Below, piece by piece: positions 8,428 through 18,087 of a DNA stretch of 50,294 nucleotides; positions within the stretch are counted from its first letter, which is position 1; each line of letters starts with the position of its first letter. A program made the translations under genes and the position numbers. Origin of the DNA: an uncultured Desulfuromonadales bacterium. Its GTDB lineage: Bacteria; Desulfobacterota; Desulfuromonadia; Geobacterales; CAIOGM01. The notes beneath the pieces were generated by a model. It had not been told where the DNA came from, ran no database searches, and saw only the letters and a list, made by a program, of their open reading frames with translations. The stretch spans positions 1 to 50,294 of the forward strand of contig CAIYUY010000216.1 in the NCBI GenBank assembly GCA_903929485.1, read 5' to 3'.

Positions 8428-10229
8428 TGGAATCCAGAGAGCAGATGAATATCGTCATCATCGGTCACGTGGACCACGGCAAGAGCACGGTCATCGGCCG
8501 GCTCCTGGCCGACACCGGGAGCCTCCCCCAGGGAAAGCTGGAGTCCATCAAGGAGTACTGCCGGAAAAACTCCAAGCCCTTCGAGTACGCCTTTTTGTTG
8601 GATGCCCTGAAGGATGAGCAGGCCCAGGGGATAACCATCGACACGGCCCGGAGCTTCTTCAAGACGAAGCAGCGGGACTATATCATCATCGACGCCCCGG
8701 GTCATATCGAGTTCTTGAAAAACATGGTCACCGGCGCCTCCCGGGCCGAGGCGGCGCTGTTGGTCATCGACGCCAAGGAGGGGATTCAGGAAAATTCCAA
8801 ACGCCATGGCCACATGGCCTCCATGCTGGGGATCAGCCAACTGGTGGTTCTGGTGAACAAGATGGACCTGGTGGGGTTCGACGAGAAGCTTTTCGAGAGC
8901 ATCAAGAGCGAGTTCACCACCTTTCTGAACAGGGTGAACATCACCCCCATCACCTTTATCCCCATCAGCGCCTTCCATGGGGACAACATCGCCCACCGGT
9001 CGGAGCAGGCTCCCTGGTATGGTGGCCCCACGGTGCTGGAGCAGCTGGACGCTTTCGGCAAGAAGAGAGATCAAGGGGAGCTCCCCTTCCGGATGCCGGT
9101 GCAGGATATCTACAAGTTCACCGCCACGGGGGACGACCGCCGGATCGTGGCCGGGACGATCCTCACGGGGAGCATCAGCCAGGGAGACGAGGTTCTCTTC
9201 CTCCCCAGCAACAAGCGCTCATTCATCAACAGGATCGAAGGGTTCAACATACCGGAGCGCCAAAGCGCCTCCGCCCAGGAAGCGGTGGGCTTTACCCTCA
9301 CGACTCAGATCTACATCACCCCCGGCGAACTCATGGTAAAGGCGACCGACCCGCCACCTCACATCAGCTCTCGCTTCCGGGTAAACATCTTCTGGGTGGG
9401 AAAAGCCCCTTTTGTGAGAAACCGGAGCTACAAGCTGAAGATCGGCGCGGTCAAAATCGGGGTGAAGCTGGTGGAGATCACCAACATCATCGACGCCGCC
9501 GAACTGAACCTCTTCACCACCCGCGAAAAAGTGGAGCGGCATGCCGTGGCGGAGTGCATCCTGGAGACGACTCGCCCCATCGCCTTCGACATCGTCTCGG
9601 AGATCGAGCTCAACGGCCGGTTCGTCATCGTGGACAATTTCGAGATCTCCGGAGGGGGAATCATCCTGGAGAGTCTGCCGGACAGCGTGACCACGGTCAC
9701 CGAGCATGTGCGCCGACGGGAATTTCTCTGGGACAGGAGCGCCATCTCTCCCCTGGAGAGGGAACATATCTACGAGCACAAGGCGAAGTTCGTGGTCATC
9801 ACCTCCGCTGACGAAGCATCCGAACAGGCTATCAGGGAGATCGCCAAAGAGTTGGAAAAGCGGCTTTTTTACTTAAGCTACAAGACCTTCTACCTGGGGG
9901 TCGCCAGCCTGCTCAACGGCTTGGCCGAAGGGATCAGTGACAAGGAAGAGCGGGAGGAGCAGATCCGGAAACTGGGGGAACTGGCGCGGATCATCACCGA
10001 TTCCGGGCAGATCTTCATCACCTCGGTCTTCCGGTTGGACGACTTCGAGGCGGAGAAGCTGAAGTTGTTGAACGAGCCTTCCGAGATCCTGGTGGTGACC
10101 GTGGGGGAATCCCCCTTCACCTCCTTTTTACCCGACGCCGCCGTCATCTGGGCGGATACTCCCGCCGCGGTGGACGAGATCTGCACCCTCCTGAGAAAAC
10201 ACGAGATATTGCTGGATTTTTATCTCTGA
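8427..10229 (+). CDS. cysN: Sulfate adenylyltransferase subunit 1 with degenerate APS-kinase-like tail
   Basis: A protein of about 600 aa. The GTPase subunit drives sulfate adenylation by CysD. The G-motifs are GHVDHGKST (G1), GITIDTA (G2), DAPGH (G3) and NKMDL (G4). The family tract [15 protein letters not shown] is present, followed by beta-barrel domains to about residue 445. The last 150 residues align in order with the CysC half of CysNC fusions: [14 protein letters not shown], then [18 protein letters not shown]. However, the Walker A loop expected as G-x-x-G-x-G-K-S/T is replaced by TSADEASEQ. This part therefore should not phosphorylate APS. ATG 8427 overlaps the cysD stop by one base; a GTG one codon upstream is an alternative. 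Inference: the tail is structural or regulatory, and PAPS, if made, needs another kinase. Confidence 0.93.
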   Translation: MESREQMNIVIIGHVDHGKSTVIGRLLADTGSLPQGKLESIKEYCRKNSKPFEYAFLLDALKDEQAQGITIDTARSFFKTKQRDYIIIDAPGHIEFLKNMVTGASRAEAALLVIDAKEGIQENSKRHGHMASMLGISQLVVLVNKMDLVGFDEKLFESIKSEFTTFLNRVNITPITFIPISAFHGDNIAHRSEQAPWYGGPTVLEQLDAFGKKRDQGELPFRMPVQDIYKFTATGDDRRIVAGTILTGSISQGDEVLFLPSNKRSFINRIEGFNIPERQSASAQEAVGFTLTTQIYITPGELMVKATDPPPHISSRFRVNIFWVGKAPFVRNRSYKLKIGAVKIGVKLVEITNIIDAAELNLFTTREKVERHAVAECILETTRPIAFDIVSEIELNGRFVIVDNFEISGGGIILESLPDSVTTVTEHVRRREFLWDRSAISPLEREHIYEHKAKFVVITSADEASEQAIREIAKELEKRLFYLSYKTFYLGVASLLNGLAEGISDKEEREEQIRKLGELARIITDSGQIFITSVFRLDDFEAEKLKLLNEPSEILVVTVGESPFTSFLPDAAVIWADTPAAVDEICTLLRKHEILLDFYL

Positions 10230-10240
10230 TTGATCAAATT

Positions 10241-10286
10241 GCCGGAAGGAGCTTTTAGGGGTGCAATCAAAAGCTATCCATCCGGC
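10241..10286. terminator. Two-part inverted repeat between convergent cysN and ftsZ
   Basis: GCCGGA pairs with TCCGGC and, inside it, AGCTTTT pairs with AAAAGCT around a 12-base loop. There is no clear U-tract, so this is only a candidate terminator or RNA structure for the convergent ends. Confidence 0.4.
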
Positions 10287-10291
10287 TGAAG

Positions 10292-11446
10292 TCAACCGGC
10301 ATTGCTACGCAAAAAAATCGGCATATCGTTCGCGGCGTCATCGTCACCCGGGAGCATGCTCTTGGGTTCCGCACTTTTGATTGAAATCTGCTCCCTCTTG
10401 AATGTGGGGATGTCCCGATTAACCTCACCATGGGGCGTCACGAGAGATAACTGACGCTGCTTACTCTGCTCTGACTTGACATCGAAGCTCTCTCCGAAAC
10501 CGGTGGCGATGGCGGTGACCTTGATCGCCTCCCCCAACTCTTCGTCCATGACTACACCGATAATGATATTGGCGTCCGGATGCACCTGGTCGTGGATCAC
10601 CCGGCTGATGGCGTCGAACTCCTCCATGGTCATGGCGGAAGATCCGGTGATGTTGATGAGAATCCCCTTGGCGTTGGTGATATGGCTCTCTTCCGGAAGC
10701 GAACTGGAGACGGCATTGGTAGCTGCTTCGACGGCTCGGTTTTCTCCGGAAGCGATACCGATTCCCATCATCGCCATCCCCCGCTCCTTCATGATTTCCT
10801 TCACATCCGCGAAATCCACATTGATCAGGCCGGCGGTGGTGATGAGGTCGGAGATCCCCTGCACCCCCTGACGGAGCAGATCGTCCGAGGGCTTGAAGGC
10901 GTCCAGAATGGGGGTGCTCTTCTTGGCTAGCCCCAGCAGACGGTCGTTGGGGATAACGATGAGTGAGTCCACGTGCTTCTTCAATTCCCTGATTCCAGCC
11001 TCGGCTTGAGCCATCCGGTGTCTTCCTTCCCGGGTGAACGGCTTGGTCACTACCCCCACGGTAAGGGCTCCCAGCTTACGCGCCACCTTCGCCACCACGG
11101 GGGCTGCTCCGGTGCCCGTGCCGCCTCCCATACCGGCGGCTATAAATATCATATCCGCCCCCTCAAGCTCCGTCAGCAATCTGTCCATGGTTTCCAGGGC
11201 CGCGTCTCGTCCAACCTCAGGTTTGGCGCCGGCGCCAAGCCCCTTGGTCAGCTTTTCCCCCAACCGAATCTTAACCGGCGCCTTGGAGCGTCGCAGTGAC
11301 TCGTCATCGGTATTGGCGGCGATGAAATCGGCGCCTTGAAATCCATTATCCATCATGGTGTTGATGGCGTTTCCACCACCGCCGCCAACCCCCACGACCT
11401 TTATTTTCGGACATCCAAGGATTGCAGGCTCTTTAATAGTAGTCAT
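10292..11446 (-). CDS. ftsZ: Cell division protein FtsZ
   Basis: A protein of about 384 aa. ATG 11446 is chosen because a perfect AGGAGG lies five bases upstream; a longer in-frame start at 11479 lacks one. This tubulin-like GTPase forms the Z-ring. Motifs seen: [12 protein letters not shown] near residue 18, the tubulin signature GGGTGTG at about 108-114, and the T7 loop [11 protein letters not shown] needed for GTP hydrolysis. A C-terminal peptide ([11 protein letters not shown]) is of the type that binds FtsA/ZipA-like partners. All catalytic features look intact and the linker is short. Neighbours are cysN (convergent) and signalling genes; no ftsA, ftsQ or mur genes are present. Whether it is the only ftsZ or a second copy cannot be told from this window. 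Confidence 0.95.
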   Translation of the reverse strand: MTTIKEPAILGCPKIKVVGVGGGGGNAINTMMDNGFQGADFIAANTDDESLRRSKAPVKIRLGEKLTKGLGAGAKPEVGRDAALETMDRLLTELEGADMIFIAAGMGGGTGTGAAPVVAKVARKLGALTVGVVTKPFTREGRHRMAQAEAGIRELKKHVDSLIVIPNDRLLGLAKKSTPILDAFKPSDDLLRQGVQGISDLITTAGLINVDFADVKEIMKERGMAMMGIGIASGENRAVEAATNAVSSSLPEESHITNAKGILINITGSSAMTMEEFDAISRVIHDQVHPDANIIIGVVMDEELGEAIKVTAIATGFGESFDVKSEQSKQRQLSLVTPHGEVNRDIPTFKREQISIKSAEPKSMLPGDDDAANDMPIFLRSNAG

Positions 11447-11634
11447 TTTTTCCTCCTTCCCCCTGGCGGCTCGCTCCATTATTTACAGGCGACAATCTAG
11501 CCTTTTACGGACAACATGTAAAGAGCAATCATTGCAACACAATAATTAACATACAAACAGGTACTCGGCGCGCTCAAGAGGGGATGGAGAGAGAAGAGAG
11601 CTCCTTGAAACTGCGGGGAGGATTACGGATAAAT

Positions 11635-12028
11635 TCAGTGTATTGCCGCTTTTTCGGTCTCTCCCGCCCGGGGGAGTTTCACCGTGAAGGTGGTCCCGAC
11701 CCCCATGCTGCTGGTAACCTGAAGATCCCCGTGGTGCGTGGCGATAATGTCATGGGAAATGCTCAGACCCAGCCCGGTCCCCTTCCCCACCTCCTTGGTG
11801 GTGTAGAACGGGTCAAAAATTCGCGACAGAATCTCCGGAGGAATTCCGGCGCCGTTATCGCGCACCGAAGCGTACACATAGGTATCGTCATGCCAACTCC
11901 GAAGCACGATCTCTCCCATGGGCTTCATGGACTGACCGACTCTTCAGCACTTCATTGAGCATCCTGACTACCAACGGTTCATCATCCACCACCAGAATCC
12001 GGGGAAGCATGTCGGTGGGTTCAGTCAT
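11635..12028 (-). pseudogene. Deletion-fused response regulator and histidine kinase remnant
   Basis: ATG 12028, with GGGGAG upstream, begins a receiver domain (MTEPTDMLPRILVVDDEP...) that is normal for about 30 residues to NEVLKSRS. At about 11935 the similarity jumps, in another frame, to the end of a histidine kinase ATPase domain: DNGAGIPPEILSRIFDPF, then GKGTGLGLSI, ending at 11635. The receiver frame stops at 11896. The simplest reading is one deletion that removed the rest of the receiver, any spacer genes and the front of a kinase. The start overlaps the end of the upstream hybrid kinase by 8 bases, so it was the next gene of that operon. The kinase end could still be made from an internal ATG at 11928, but without HisKA it cannot autophosphorylate. 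Confidence 0.8.
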
Positions 12029-15000
12029 GAAGAACTCCCCTTTCCTCGTTGTCCAGCCTCTTTGAATATCCCGACGCCAACCGCTGCGCCAGTTGATCCG
12101 CCAAGGTGACAGCGACGGCAAACTCCAGGCGCTCCACGGCAAGGGATAGCAGCGCTACCTCCGGCCCCACGTGGACGCCGGACAGACTCTTTTCCAATTT
12201 CAGCATGACTTTCAGCGCCTTCGTCTGACGTTTCTCCAGCAGGGAAATCAGCTCCGCCAACAGCGGGGCCACCTCCCCCGGATCGGGAAGCGGTTCGGTC
12301 CCCGGTTGCTCCGGGGTGGGGGCTTCCTGCAGGAGCAGGGAGGCGGACCGAAGTTCCAGCAATGATTCCTTCAGGGAAAGAAGCAGCTGATCAATGGTGT
12401 TCCGTTGCTCGTCTTTCAGGGCAACCTCCAGTTCGGAGGCGATCCGGCAAACGGCGCCGGCTGCCAAGTTACCGGCCACCCCCTTCAGGGTGTGGGCTAT
12501 CCGGACCCCTTCCTGGGTTCTCCCCCCGTCCAGGGCCTCCCTGATCCTGGCGTCATCTTCCCCATGCAACCGCACCAGCTCACCAACCATCTCCCGGTAA
12601 AATTTCAATCCGCCATGAAGAGTCGCTATCCCTTTAGCCACGTCCAGGCCGGGGAACTGTTCAGGAAAAAAAGAGACCGGCTCTTCGAGATATTCCGGCG
12701 GAACCTCCCCTTTCGTGGCGAATTCCGGGGGAGTCGACGCCGCACCCACCTGGGGAGCCCCCCAACGGAGAATGAGGGAAACCATCTCCTCCAGCTCTAC
12801 CGGCTTGGGAAGAAAATCATCCACACCGGCGTCCAGAGCTCTCAACCGCTCCTCGGGAAGGACACCGGCGGTGCAGGCGATGATGGGGAGATGGGTGAGA
12901 CAGAGTTCCAGACGGACGGCGCGAGTGGCGGTGAGGCCGTCCATCACCGGCATCTGCACGTCCATGAGGACAAGATCGAATCCCCGGGGAGATGCCCGTA
13001 GGGTGTCAAGGGCCTCTTGACCGTTGGTTGCCGTCATGATTATGGCCCCCTCCAGCGCCAACAACCGTGAAATAACGATCCGGTTGAGTTCGCTGTCGTC
13101 CACCACCAGTATCCGGAGAGCGGTCAGGCGGGGACCGTCGGCGGAAAACCCCTGGAGGGAGTGACCCGACGTGGCGGCGATCTCCATTGACCGCTGGAAA
13201 GGGATTTCGAACCAAAAGGTGCTCCCCACCTCTACCCGACTCTCCACGCCAATGGTTCCCCCCATCAACTCGGCCAGCCGCTTGCAGATGGAAAGTCCCA
13301 GACCGGTGCCGCCGAAGCGGCGAGTGATGCTGTCATCGGCCTGGGTGAACGGCCTGAACAGGGTCGGCAGAACTTCCGGGGCGATCCCCACCCCCCCATC
13401 GGTGACCTGGAAACGGAGCCGCGCCGCCGTCTCGTTCCTTTCCACAGCCTGAACCGTGAGGAGAATCTCTCCCCGCAGGGTGAATTTGATGGCGTTGCTC
13501 ACCAGATTGGTAAGAATCTGCTCCAACCGGAGTTCATCCCCCAGGAAAGCTCCCATCACCTCCGGCGGCGCCAGGATCCGGAGGGTGAGCCCCTTGCCGC
13601 GGGCCGTGCTTCCCAGCAGACTGTCAAGCTGCTCCAGGAGGGGCGGCAAGGTGAAAGGGCGCATCACGATGCGCAACTGGCCCGCCTCGATCTTGGAAAA
13701 ATCCAGGACGTCGTTGAGTATCCCCAGCAGGGAGTGGCCGGCCGTCCTGATCCGCTGCACCATGTACTTCTGGTCCGGTAAAAGCGGCTCCTTTTCCAGC
13801 AACTGCGCCAGCCCCAGGACGGCATTCATGGGGGTCCGGATCTCGTGACTCATGTTGGAGAGAAATTCCGTTTTGGAGCGGTTGGACGATTCCGCGGCTT
13901 CCCTGGCCTGTTCCACATAGCGTTCGTACTGTTTGCGCTGGGAAATATCCTCGATCATGCAGAGGTGGCGCGTACTCTTACCGCTTTCCACCTCCATGGC
14001 GGCAATGGTCATACTGATCCATACCAGGGAACCATCAGGCTTGGCGTACTGCGTGTCGATCTGAAAGCCGAAGATACTATTATCGTTTAGCAGAAGCATC
14101 TGCTCCGCATATGCCGTCGGATCATCCGGTTGGATCAGCTCTATCCACTTCACCGCGATAATTTCCTCACGGCTCCGACCGGAAATTTCCTTGAAGCGGG
14201 TATTGACTTCATGGATCTGACCGCTCCGGGAATCGATAAGGGCGATCCCCAAGGGGGCCTGATTGAATATGGTGCGGAAACGCGTTTCGGATCGCATCCT
14301 CAGCGCCAGGGCCGACTCGGCGTTATCCCTGGAGCGGCGCAGGTCATCTCTCACCTCTACTTCGGCCTGGATGTCGCGCCACCCCCCCATCCGGGCGACG
14401 ACCACTCCCATGGCGTCAAGAACCGGCCTGGCGGAGACGGAGACCCAGTGGTAGGCGTCGAAACGGGTCCTGATGCGGGCCTCGAAGACCACCGACTTCC
14501 CCCGAGCCAGCGCCTGCTGGCCCGCGATAATCGCCGGCCGATCATCCTCATGGGCCAGTTGGGCAAACGGCCTCCCCACCAGCTCCTGGGGGAGCCACCC
14601 CACCAGCGCGGTCACCGACGACGAGATCCAGACCAGTGATCCGCTGTTGTCGCCGCGAAACACCACGTCGGAAGCGTTCTCCGCCAGCAACCGATACTGC
14701 TCCTCGCTTTGCCGCAGGGTATATTCCGACCTTTTTTTTTCGGTGCTATCCATGACGGTTCCCGTCATGCTCACCGGTTCTCCCGCCTCATTCCGTTGGA
14801 CTTCTCCCTGACAGATGACGTGCCTGATTTCTCCGTCAGGCCGGACGATGCGGCACTGCACCTCAAAGGAGGAACTCCCCGCCAGCGCATCCTCTTGAGC
14901 CGCTTTCACCTCATGGCGGTCATCCGGGTGAATTGATGCACGGAAAAGATCGATGGATGACGCTGTTGATGTGGGAATATTCAGTATTTTAAACAGCTCT

Positions 15001-15335
15001 TCCGACCAGAATACGGAATTATCCGCCAGACGCCATTTCCAGCTCCCCAGATGGGAGATCTTCTCGGCGCTCCGAAGCATGATGTTCGTTTCCACCAGGT
15101 TCTTCAGGGACTCCTTCCGTTTGCCATGGGCATGGGCAACGGACTGGACGGAAATGGTCAGGATCAGACAGATAAAACCCAGCAGGGCAAGTAGCGCCGC
15201 GTGATCATCATGCTGGCTTGCCCCCAAAGCGGAAACCAGGAAGAAGAGAGCAAGGAGAAGCCCGATAGCGATAAAACAGTTCCGTACGAAACACTTGGTT
15301 ATGTTGGGACCGGAAAAGAGCGGTGGCTGGGACAT
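12021..15335 (-). CDS. Membrane-anchored hybrid histidine kinase with HPt domain
   Basis: A protein of about 1104 aa. ATG 15335 follows GGAG by 5 bases; an in-frame ATG six codons earlier lacks a ribosome site. Two hydrophobic segments (about residues 16-38 and 46-66) put the rest in the cytoplasm. Three PAS/PAC units follow (about 90-200, 210-325, 350-470). HisKA carries His497 in SNMSHEIRTPMN. The HATPase domain has N-box LEQILTNLVSNAIKF, DGGVGI and GGTGLGLSICKRL. A receiver has Asp in LVLMDVQMPVMDG, and an HPt domain has IAHTLKGVAGN. After the HPt a leucine-rich helical tail (about 1035-1095) resembles the tail of the HPt protein at 17149. All phosphorelay residues are present, so it should work as a complete His-Asp-His relay. 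Signal and final target are unknown. Confidence 0.94.
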   Translation of the reverse strand: MSQPPLFSGPNITKCFVRNCFIAIGLLLALFFLVSALGASQHDDHAALLALLGFICLILTISVQSVAHAHGKRKESLKNLVETNIMLRSAEKISHLGSWKWRLADNSVFWSEELFKILNIPTSTASSIDLFRASIHPDDRHEVKAAQEDALAGSSSFEVQCRIVRPDGEIRHVICQGEVQRNEAGEPVSMTGTVMDSTEKKRSEYTLRQSEEQYRLLAENASDVVFRGDNSGSLVWISSSVTALVGWLPQELVGRPFAQLAHEDDRPAIIAGQQALARGKSVVFEARIRTRFDAYHWVSVSARPVLDAMGVVVARMGGWRDIQAEVEVRDDLRRSRDNAESALALRMRSETRFRTIFNQAPLGIALIDSRSGQIHEVNTRFKEISGRSREEIIAVKWIELIQPDDPTAYAEQMLLLNDNSIFGFQIDTQYAKPDGSLVWISMTIAAMEVESGKSTRHLCMIEDISQRKQYERYVEQAREAAESSNRSKTEFLSNMSHEIRTPMNAVLGLAQLLEKEPLLPDQKYMVQRIRTAGHSLLGILNDVLDFSKIEAGQLRIVMRPFTLPPLLEQLDSLLGSTARGKGLTLRILAPPEVMGAFLGDELRLEQILTNLVSNAIKFTLRGEILLTVQAVERNETAARLRFQVTDGGVGIAPEVLPTLFRPFTQADDSITRRFGGTGLGLSICKRLAELMGGTIGVESRVEVGSTFWFEIPFQRSMEIAATSGHSLQGFSADGPRLTALRILVVDDSELNRIVISRLLALEGAIIMTATNGQEALDTLRASPRGFDLVLMDVQMPVMDGLTATRAVRLELCLTHLPIIACTAGVLPEERLRALDAGVDDFLPKPVELEEMVSLILRWGAPQVGAASTPPEFATKGEVPPEYLEEPVSFFPEQFPGLDVAKGIATLHGGLKFYREMVGELVRLHGEDDARIREALDGGRTQEGVRIAHTLKGVAGNLAAGAVCRIASELEVALKDEQRNTIDQLLLSLKESLLELRSASLLLQEAPTPEQPGTEPLPDPGEVAPLLAELISLLEKRQTKALKVMLKLEKSLSGVHVGPEVALLSLAVERLEFAVAVTLADQLAQRLASGYSKRLDNEERGVLHD

Positions 15336-15435
15336 GCGAGCTCCACAAGGCATGGTGGATGGTGGGGGGACAAGCGAAGCATATTCTTTTTTTAGCTGAG
15401 TGCCAACAGATTTATCACCCCCGGCACTTCTTCAC

Positions 15436-15464
15436 TTGACAGGATAGCTTTGCTGCATGATGAT
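15436..15464 (+). promoter_or_regulatory. Putative promoter of the receiver / HD-GYP / HPt operon
   Basis: TTGACA (15436-15441), 17 bases, then GATGAT (15459-15464), about 78 bases before the first ATG. The -10 is a 4/6 match. Confidence 0.4.
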
Positions 15465-15541
15465 GTCCTTTTCGTAACATGCACCGCCCCTAAAGAGAAG
15501 GGGGACGGCGCATGGCGAACCTGTTAAGGAAAAAGGACTTC

Positions 15542-15979
15542 ATGACTGAACAAACTCCCCTCCCCACCGTTCTGGTTGTTGATGATGAACCGATCATGAT
15601 CAGATTGCTTGATGACCTGCTGGATAGCCGTTACGATCTCAGATTCGCCATGACCGGAAAGGAAGCGGTGGCGTCCGTGGTGGAAAACCCTCCGGATCTG
15701 ATCCTTCTGGATGTGGAGTTGCCGGATATGAGCGGTTATGACGTCTGCCGGGCCGTACGGAATAACCCCGCTACCCAGGAGATACCGGTTATTTTTCTCA
15801 CCAGCAATGACCGGCAATCGGATATCCTCTCCGGCATGGAGGCCGGCGGGATGGAGTACCTGCGCAAACCGGTAGAGATAACGGAGCTGATACTCCGCAT
15901 CGACACACATCTGCAACGTGGGATAGCGGCATCGGCGCCCCATCAGGAACATACTCGGAAGAAGGAGATACCGTCATGA
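15542..15979 (+). CDS. Single-domain response regulator
   Basis: A protein of about 145 aa: one receiver domain and a short basic tail. The acidic pair is in VLVVDDEP, the phospho-acceptor is Asp57 in LILLDVELPDMSG, then a Thr-type site in VIFLTS and Lys in YLRKPVE. I chose ATG 15542 (AAGGAC upstream) because the paralogous receiver starts here read MTE/MTD directly before the domain. An in-frame ATG at 15512 also has a purine-rich site and would add ten residues. No output domain. The stop overlaps the next gene by four bases (ATGA), so the two are translationally coupled. Likely an intermediate in a phosphorelay with the HD-GYP regulator and the HPt protein downstream. Confidence 0.92.
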   Translation: MTEQTPLPTVLVVDDEPIMIRLLDDLLDSRYDLRFAMTGKEAVASVVENPPDLILLDVELPDMSGYDVCRAVRNNPATQEIPVIFLTSNDRQSDILSGMEAGGMEYLRKPVEITELILRIDTHLQRGIAASAPHQEHTRKKEIPS

Positions 15980-17136
15980 GTCCCGAATCCTCACCCCGTC
16001 CCACCATCCTCATCGTGGATGACGGGCCGGAGATAATCGAGGTTCTCGTAGAATTGTTGGGTGAGAATCACGAAATCATCTTTTCAACTACCGGCCGTCA
16101 GGCCTTGAGACTGGTGGCCGCCGCCCCCGATCTGATCCTGCTGGACATTAATATGCCCGATATGGATGGTTACGCCGTCTGCAGGGAGCTTAAGGCCAAC
16201 AAGGATTTCCGGGATATCCCGGTCATCTTCCTGACCAGCTATTCCGACAACGAAGAGCTTATCAAGGGATTCGCCGAAGGGGCCGTGGACTTCATCACCA
16301 AACCTTTTCTCCCCAATGAACTGTTGGCCCGGGTGACGACACATCTGCAGCTCAGGATGGCCAAACGGGAAGTTGAGCTGAAGAATTCCGAGTTGGATGA
16401 AGCGTGGCGGTTGGTGCGGCATCAAAAAGAGGAACTGGCGGAGTGGAACGCCAATCTCAAGAACCGGGTGCTCCAGCAAACGGCGCTCATTCGGAACAAG
16501 GCGGAAGAGGCCCGCCAACGCACCGATCGAAGCCAGACGGTGACGGAAACCTTTGTCAACCTGTTCACTAAAATGCTGGAACTCCGCCACACACAGTTGA
16601 TCAAGCATTCCCGAGGGGTCGCAACCATTGCAACGTCCATGGCCATGGCGCTGAAGTTGCAGCAAGCGCAACGTAAAAACATCGAAATTGCGGCGCTTCT
16701 CCATGATATCGGTCTGGTCTGCGCTTCGGACCGCGTGGCCATGTTCCATGGGGTGCTTGCCCGTGATGACTATGAGGAGTACATGAATCACACGATTACC
16801 GGAGAGGATTTCATGTATATGGTGGAAGAGCTCCGGGAGATAGGGCGAATCATCCGGCACCATCATGAAAATTTTAACGGCACGGGGTATCCCGATAAAT
16901 TTTCCGGCAAGAAGATCCCGCTGGAATCACAGATCATTCACGTGGCCAATTATATTTATGATCTCTTCACCAAGGAAACCGGTTTGGATGTCAAGTACCG
17001 GATAACCTCGAAGCTGGCCATGGTCATGGGAACACTCTTCGATCCGGAACTTGCCGCCGCCGCCGACCGGGCGATACAGGAATTCATACCGGAAACGGAA
17101 AAACCGCAGTCCGACTCCAAAGAGCCGCAAAAATAG
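15976..17136 (+). CDS. Response regulator with HD-GYP c-di-GMP phosphodiesterase domain
   Basis: A protein of 386 aa. The receiver (residues 10-125) carries Asp57 in LILLDINMPDMDG, then comes a charged coiled-coil linker (about 130-185). The HD-GYP domain has an early His in RHTQLIKHSRG, the HD pair at 243-244 (LLHDIG), then HHHENFNGTGYPD near 295-307. The HD, HHE and GYP elements are all present, so hydrolysis of cyclic di-GMP (or another cyclic dinucleotide) is expected, gated by phosphorylation. It is cytoplasmic and couples by ATGA overlap to the upstream receiver gene; the HPt gene follows after 12 bases. The GEMM-I riboswitch at the right end of the window shows that cyclic dinucleotides are also read by RNA in this organism. 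Confidence 0.95.
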   Translation: MSPESSPRPTILIVDDGPEIIEVLVELLGENHEIIFSTTGRQALRLVAAAPDLILLDINMPDMDGYAVCRELKANKDFRDIPVIFLTSYSDNEELIKGFAEGAVDFITKPFLPNELLARVTTHLQLRMAKREVELKNSELDEAWRLVRHQKEELAEWNANLKNRVLQQTALIRNKAEEARQRTDRSQTVTETFVNLFTKMLELRHTQLIKHSRGVATIATSMAMALKLQQAQRKNIEIAALLHDIGLVCASDRVAMFHGVLARDDYEEYMNHTITGEDFMYMVEELREIGRIIRHHHENFNGTGYPDKFSGKKIPLESQIIHVANYIYDLFTKETGLDVKYRITSKLAMVMGTLFDPELAAAADRAIQEFIPETEKPQSDSKEPQK

Positions 17137-17148
17137 GAGTTTCTCGCC

Positions 17149-17859
17149 ATGCCATCCATTCCCGACGACATTCTTCCCCCTACCCTGCCGCCATTCAACA
17201 TCCCCATGGCCCTGTCCCGCATCAATAATAATTCACAACTCCTGCGCAAGCTCCTGTTCATGTTCGTGGAAAGCTATGGGGCCACCGTCCCCACCCTGCG
17301 CAGCCATCTGCTGGAGGGGAGACGCGAGGATGCCATCCGACTCGCCCACTCTCTCAAGGGTACAGCGGGGATACTGGATGCCGTGGAACTGGCGGCGGCG
17401 GCGTCCGCGGTGGAACAGCTCCTCAAGGAAGGGAAATCGGCCGAAGCGGAATTCGCCATCGGCGCGCTGGAGCTGGCGCTGGCTCCGGCCCTTGGCGCGG
17501 CAGGTTCGCTGGGGAGAGTTCCCACGGAGGCAACGAACCCGTCTCCATCAGGAGCCGTTGATCTCCGGGAGAGAGCCGCCGCCTTGACCGACCTGCGGAA
17601 CAAGATCGCGTCCAATAATGTCAGGGCGCGAAAGCTTTACGCTCAACTGCGCGGCAACCTTCTCGGGCTTGGGATGGATGAAGATATTGCTCTCCTGGGA
17701 AACAGGCTGGATGCCCTGGATTTCGCCGAGGCGCTGTCGTTACTTGATGAACTGTTACGCAAAATCGACGATCGCCAAGGAGACGTAACTGATGAACTGT
17801 TGCGGAAAATCGACGATCGCCAGGGAGATGAAAACTTGGGAGGAGAGTCGGCGGGATAG
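17149..17859 (+). CDS. HPt phosphotransfer protein with helical tail and duplicated end
   Basis: A protein of 236 aa; AGGAG lies about 9 bases before the ATG. An HPt domain (about residues 20-115) has phospho-acceptor His67 in RLAHSLKGTAG, flanked by the usual four-helix pattern. A second helical region (about 145-205, with LGNRLDALDFAEALSLLDELL) resembles the stretch after the HPt domain of the hybrid kinase at 12021. The C-terminus ends in two near-identical copies of DELLRKIDDRQGD caused by a tandem DNA duplication. It is third in a plus-strand operon after two receivers. Inference: it shuttles phosphate between the hybrid kinase at 12021 (or another kinase) and the receivers. Confidence 0.9.
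   Translation: MPSIPDDILPPTLPPFNIPMALSRINNNSQLLRKLLFMFVESYGATVPTLRSHLLEGRREDAIRLAHSLKGTAGILDAVELAAAASAVEQLLKEGKSAEAEFAIGALELALAPALGAAGSLGRVPTEATNPSPSGAVDLRERAAALTDLRNKIASNNVRARKLYAQLRGNLLGLGMDEDIALLGNRLDALDFAEALSLLDELLRKIDDRQGDVTDELLRKIDDRQGDENLGGESAG
17746..17829 (+). repeat. Tandem duplication in the 3' end of the HPt gene
   Basis: Two 39-base units (17746-17784 and 17791-17829) are separated by 6 bases, giving a period of 45 bases. They differ at a few mostly silent positions, so the duplication is in frame and not brand new. Confidence 0.85.
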
Positions 17860-17910
17860 GAGCGAGCCATGCGCAAAAACGGTCAGCGGTCGGCCTCCTT
17901 GCAAAAAGGG

Positions 17911-18087
17911 TTACCAGCAGCCGATCTGAAAGTACGCTTCGGATATTTCGACGTCATCGGCTTGATCAAAGAAGAAACATACCTCCTCCTCAAAAAACGG
18001 AATCACCTCACCCAGGAACCGTTCCAACCCCCCCCCCTGCGCCGCGGCCGCTTCCTGAAGCCTTCGTGCCGATTCTTTTTTATCCAT
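17911..18087 (-). CDS. Small hypothetical protein
   Basis: A protein of 58 aa. The start at 18087 has GGAGG 5 bases upstream. The sequence MDKKESARRLQEAAAAQ...LERFLGEVIPFFEEEV is amphipathic with an acidic, aromatic C-terminal half; no Cys pairs or membrane segment. A run of ten G codes for its Gly-Gly-Gly. It lies downstream of, and in the same direction as, the receiver-HisKA gene. I do not recognise it. A plus-strand frame from 17869 covers the same DNA and also has AGGAG before its ATG, but its product looks like low-complexity shadow; the choice is not certain. Confidence 0.42.
   Translation of the reverse strand: MDKKESARRLQEAAAAQGGGLERFLGEVIPFFEEEVCFFFDQADDVEISEAYFQIGCW

Noticed and set aside
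9760-10229. Functional bifunctional CysNC (with APS kinase)
   Set aside because: The Walker A motif is absent from the kinase-like part, so only sulfate adenylation is supported.
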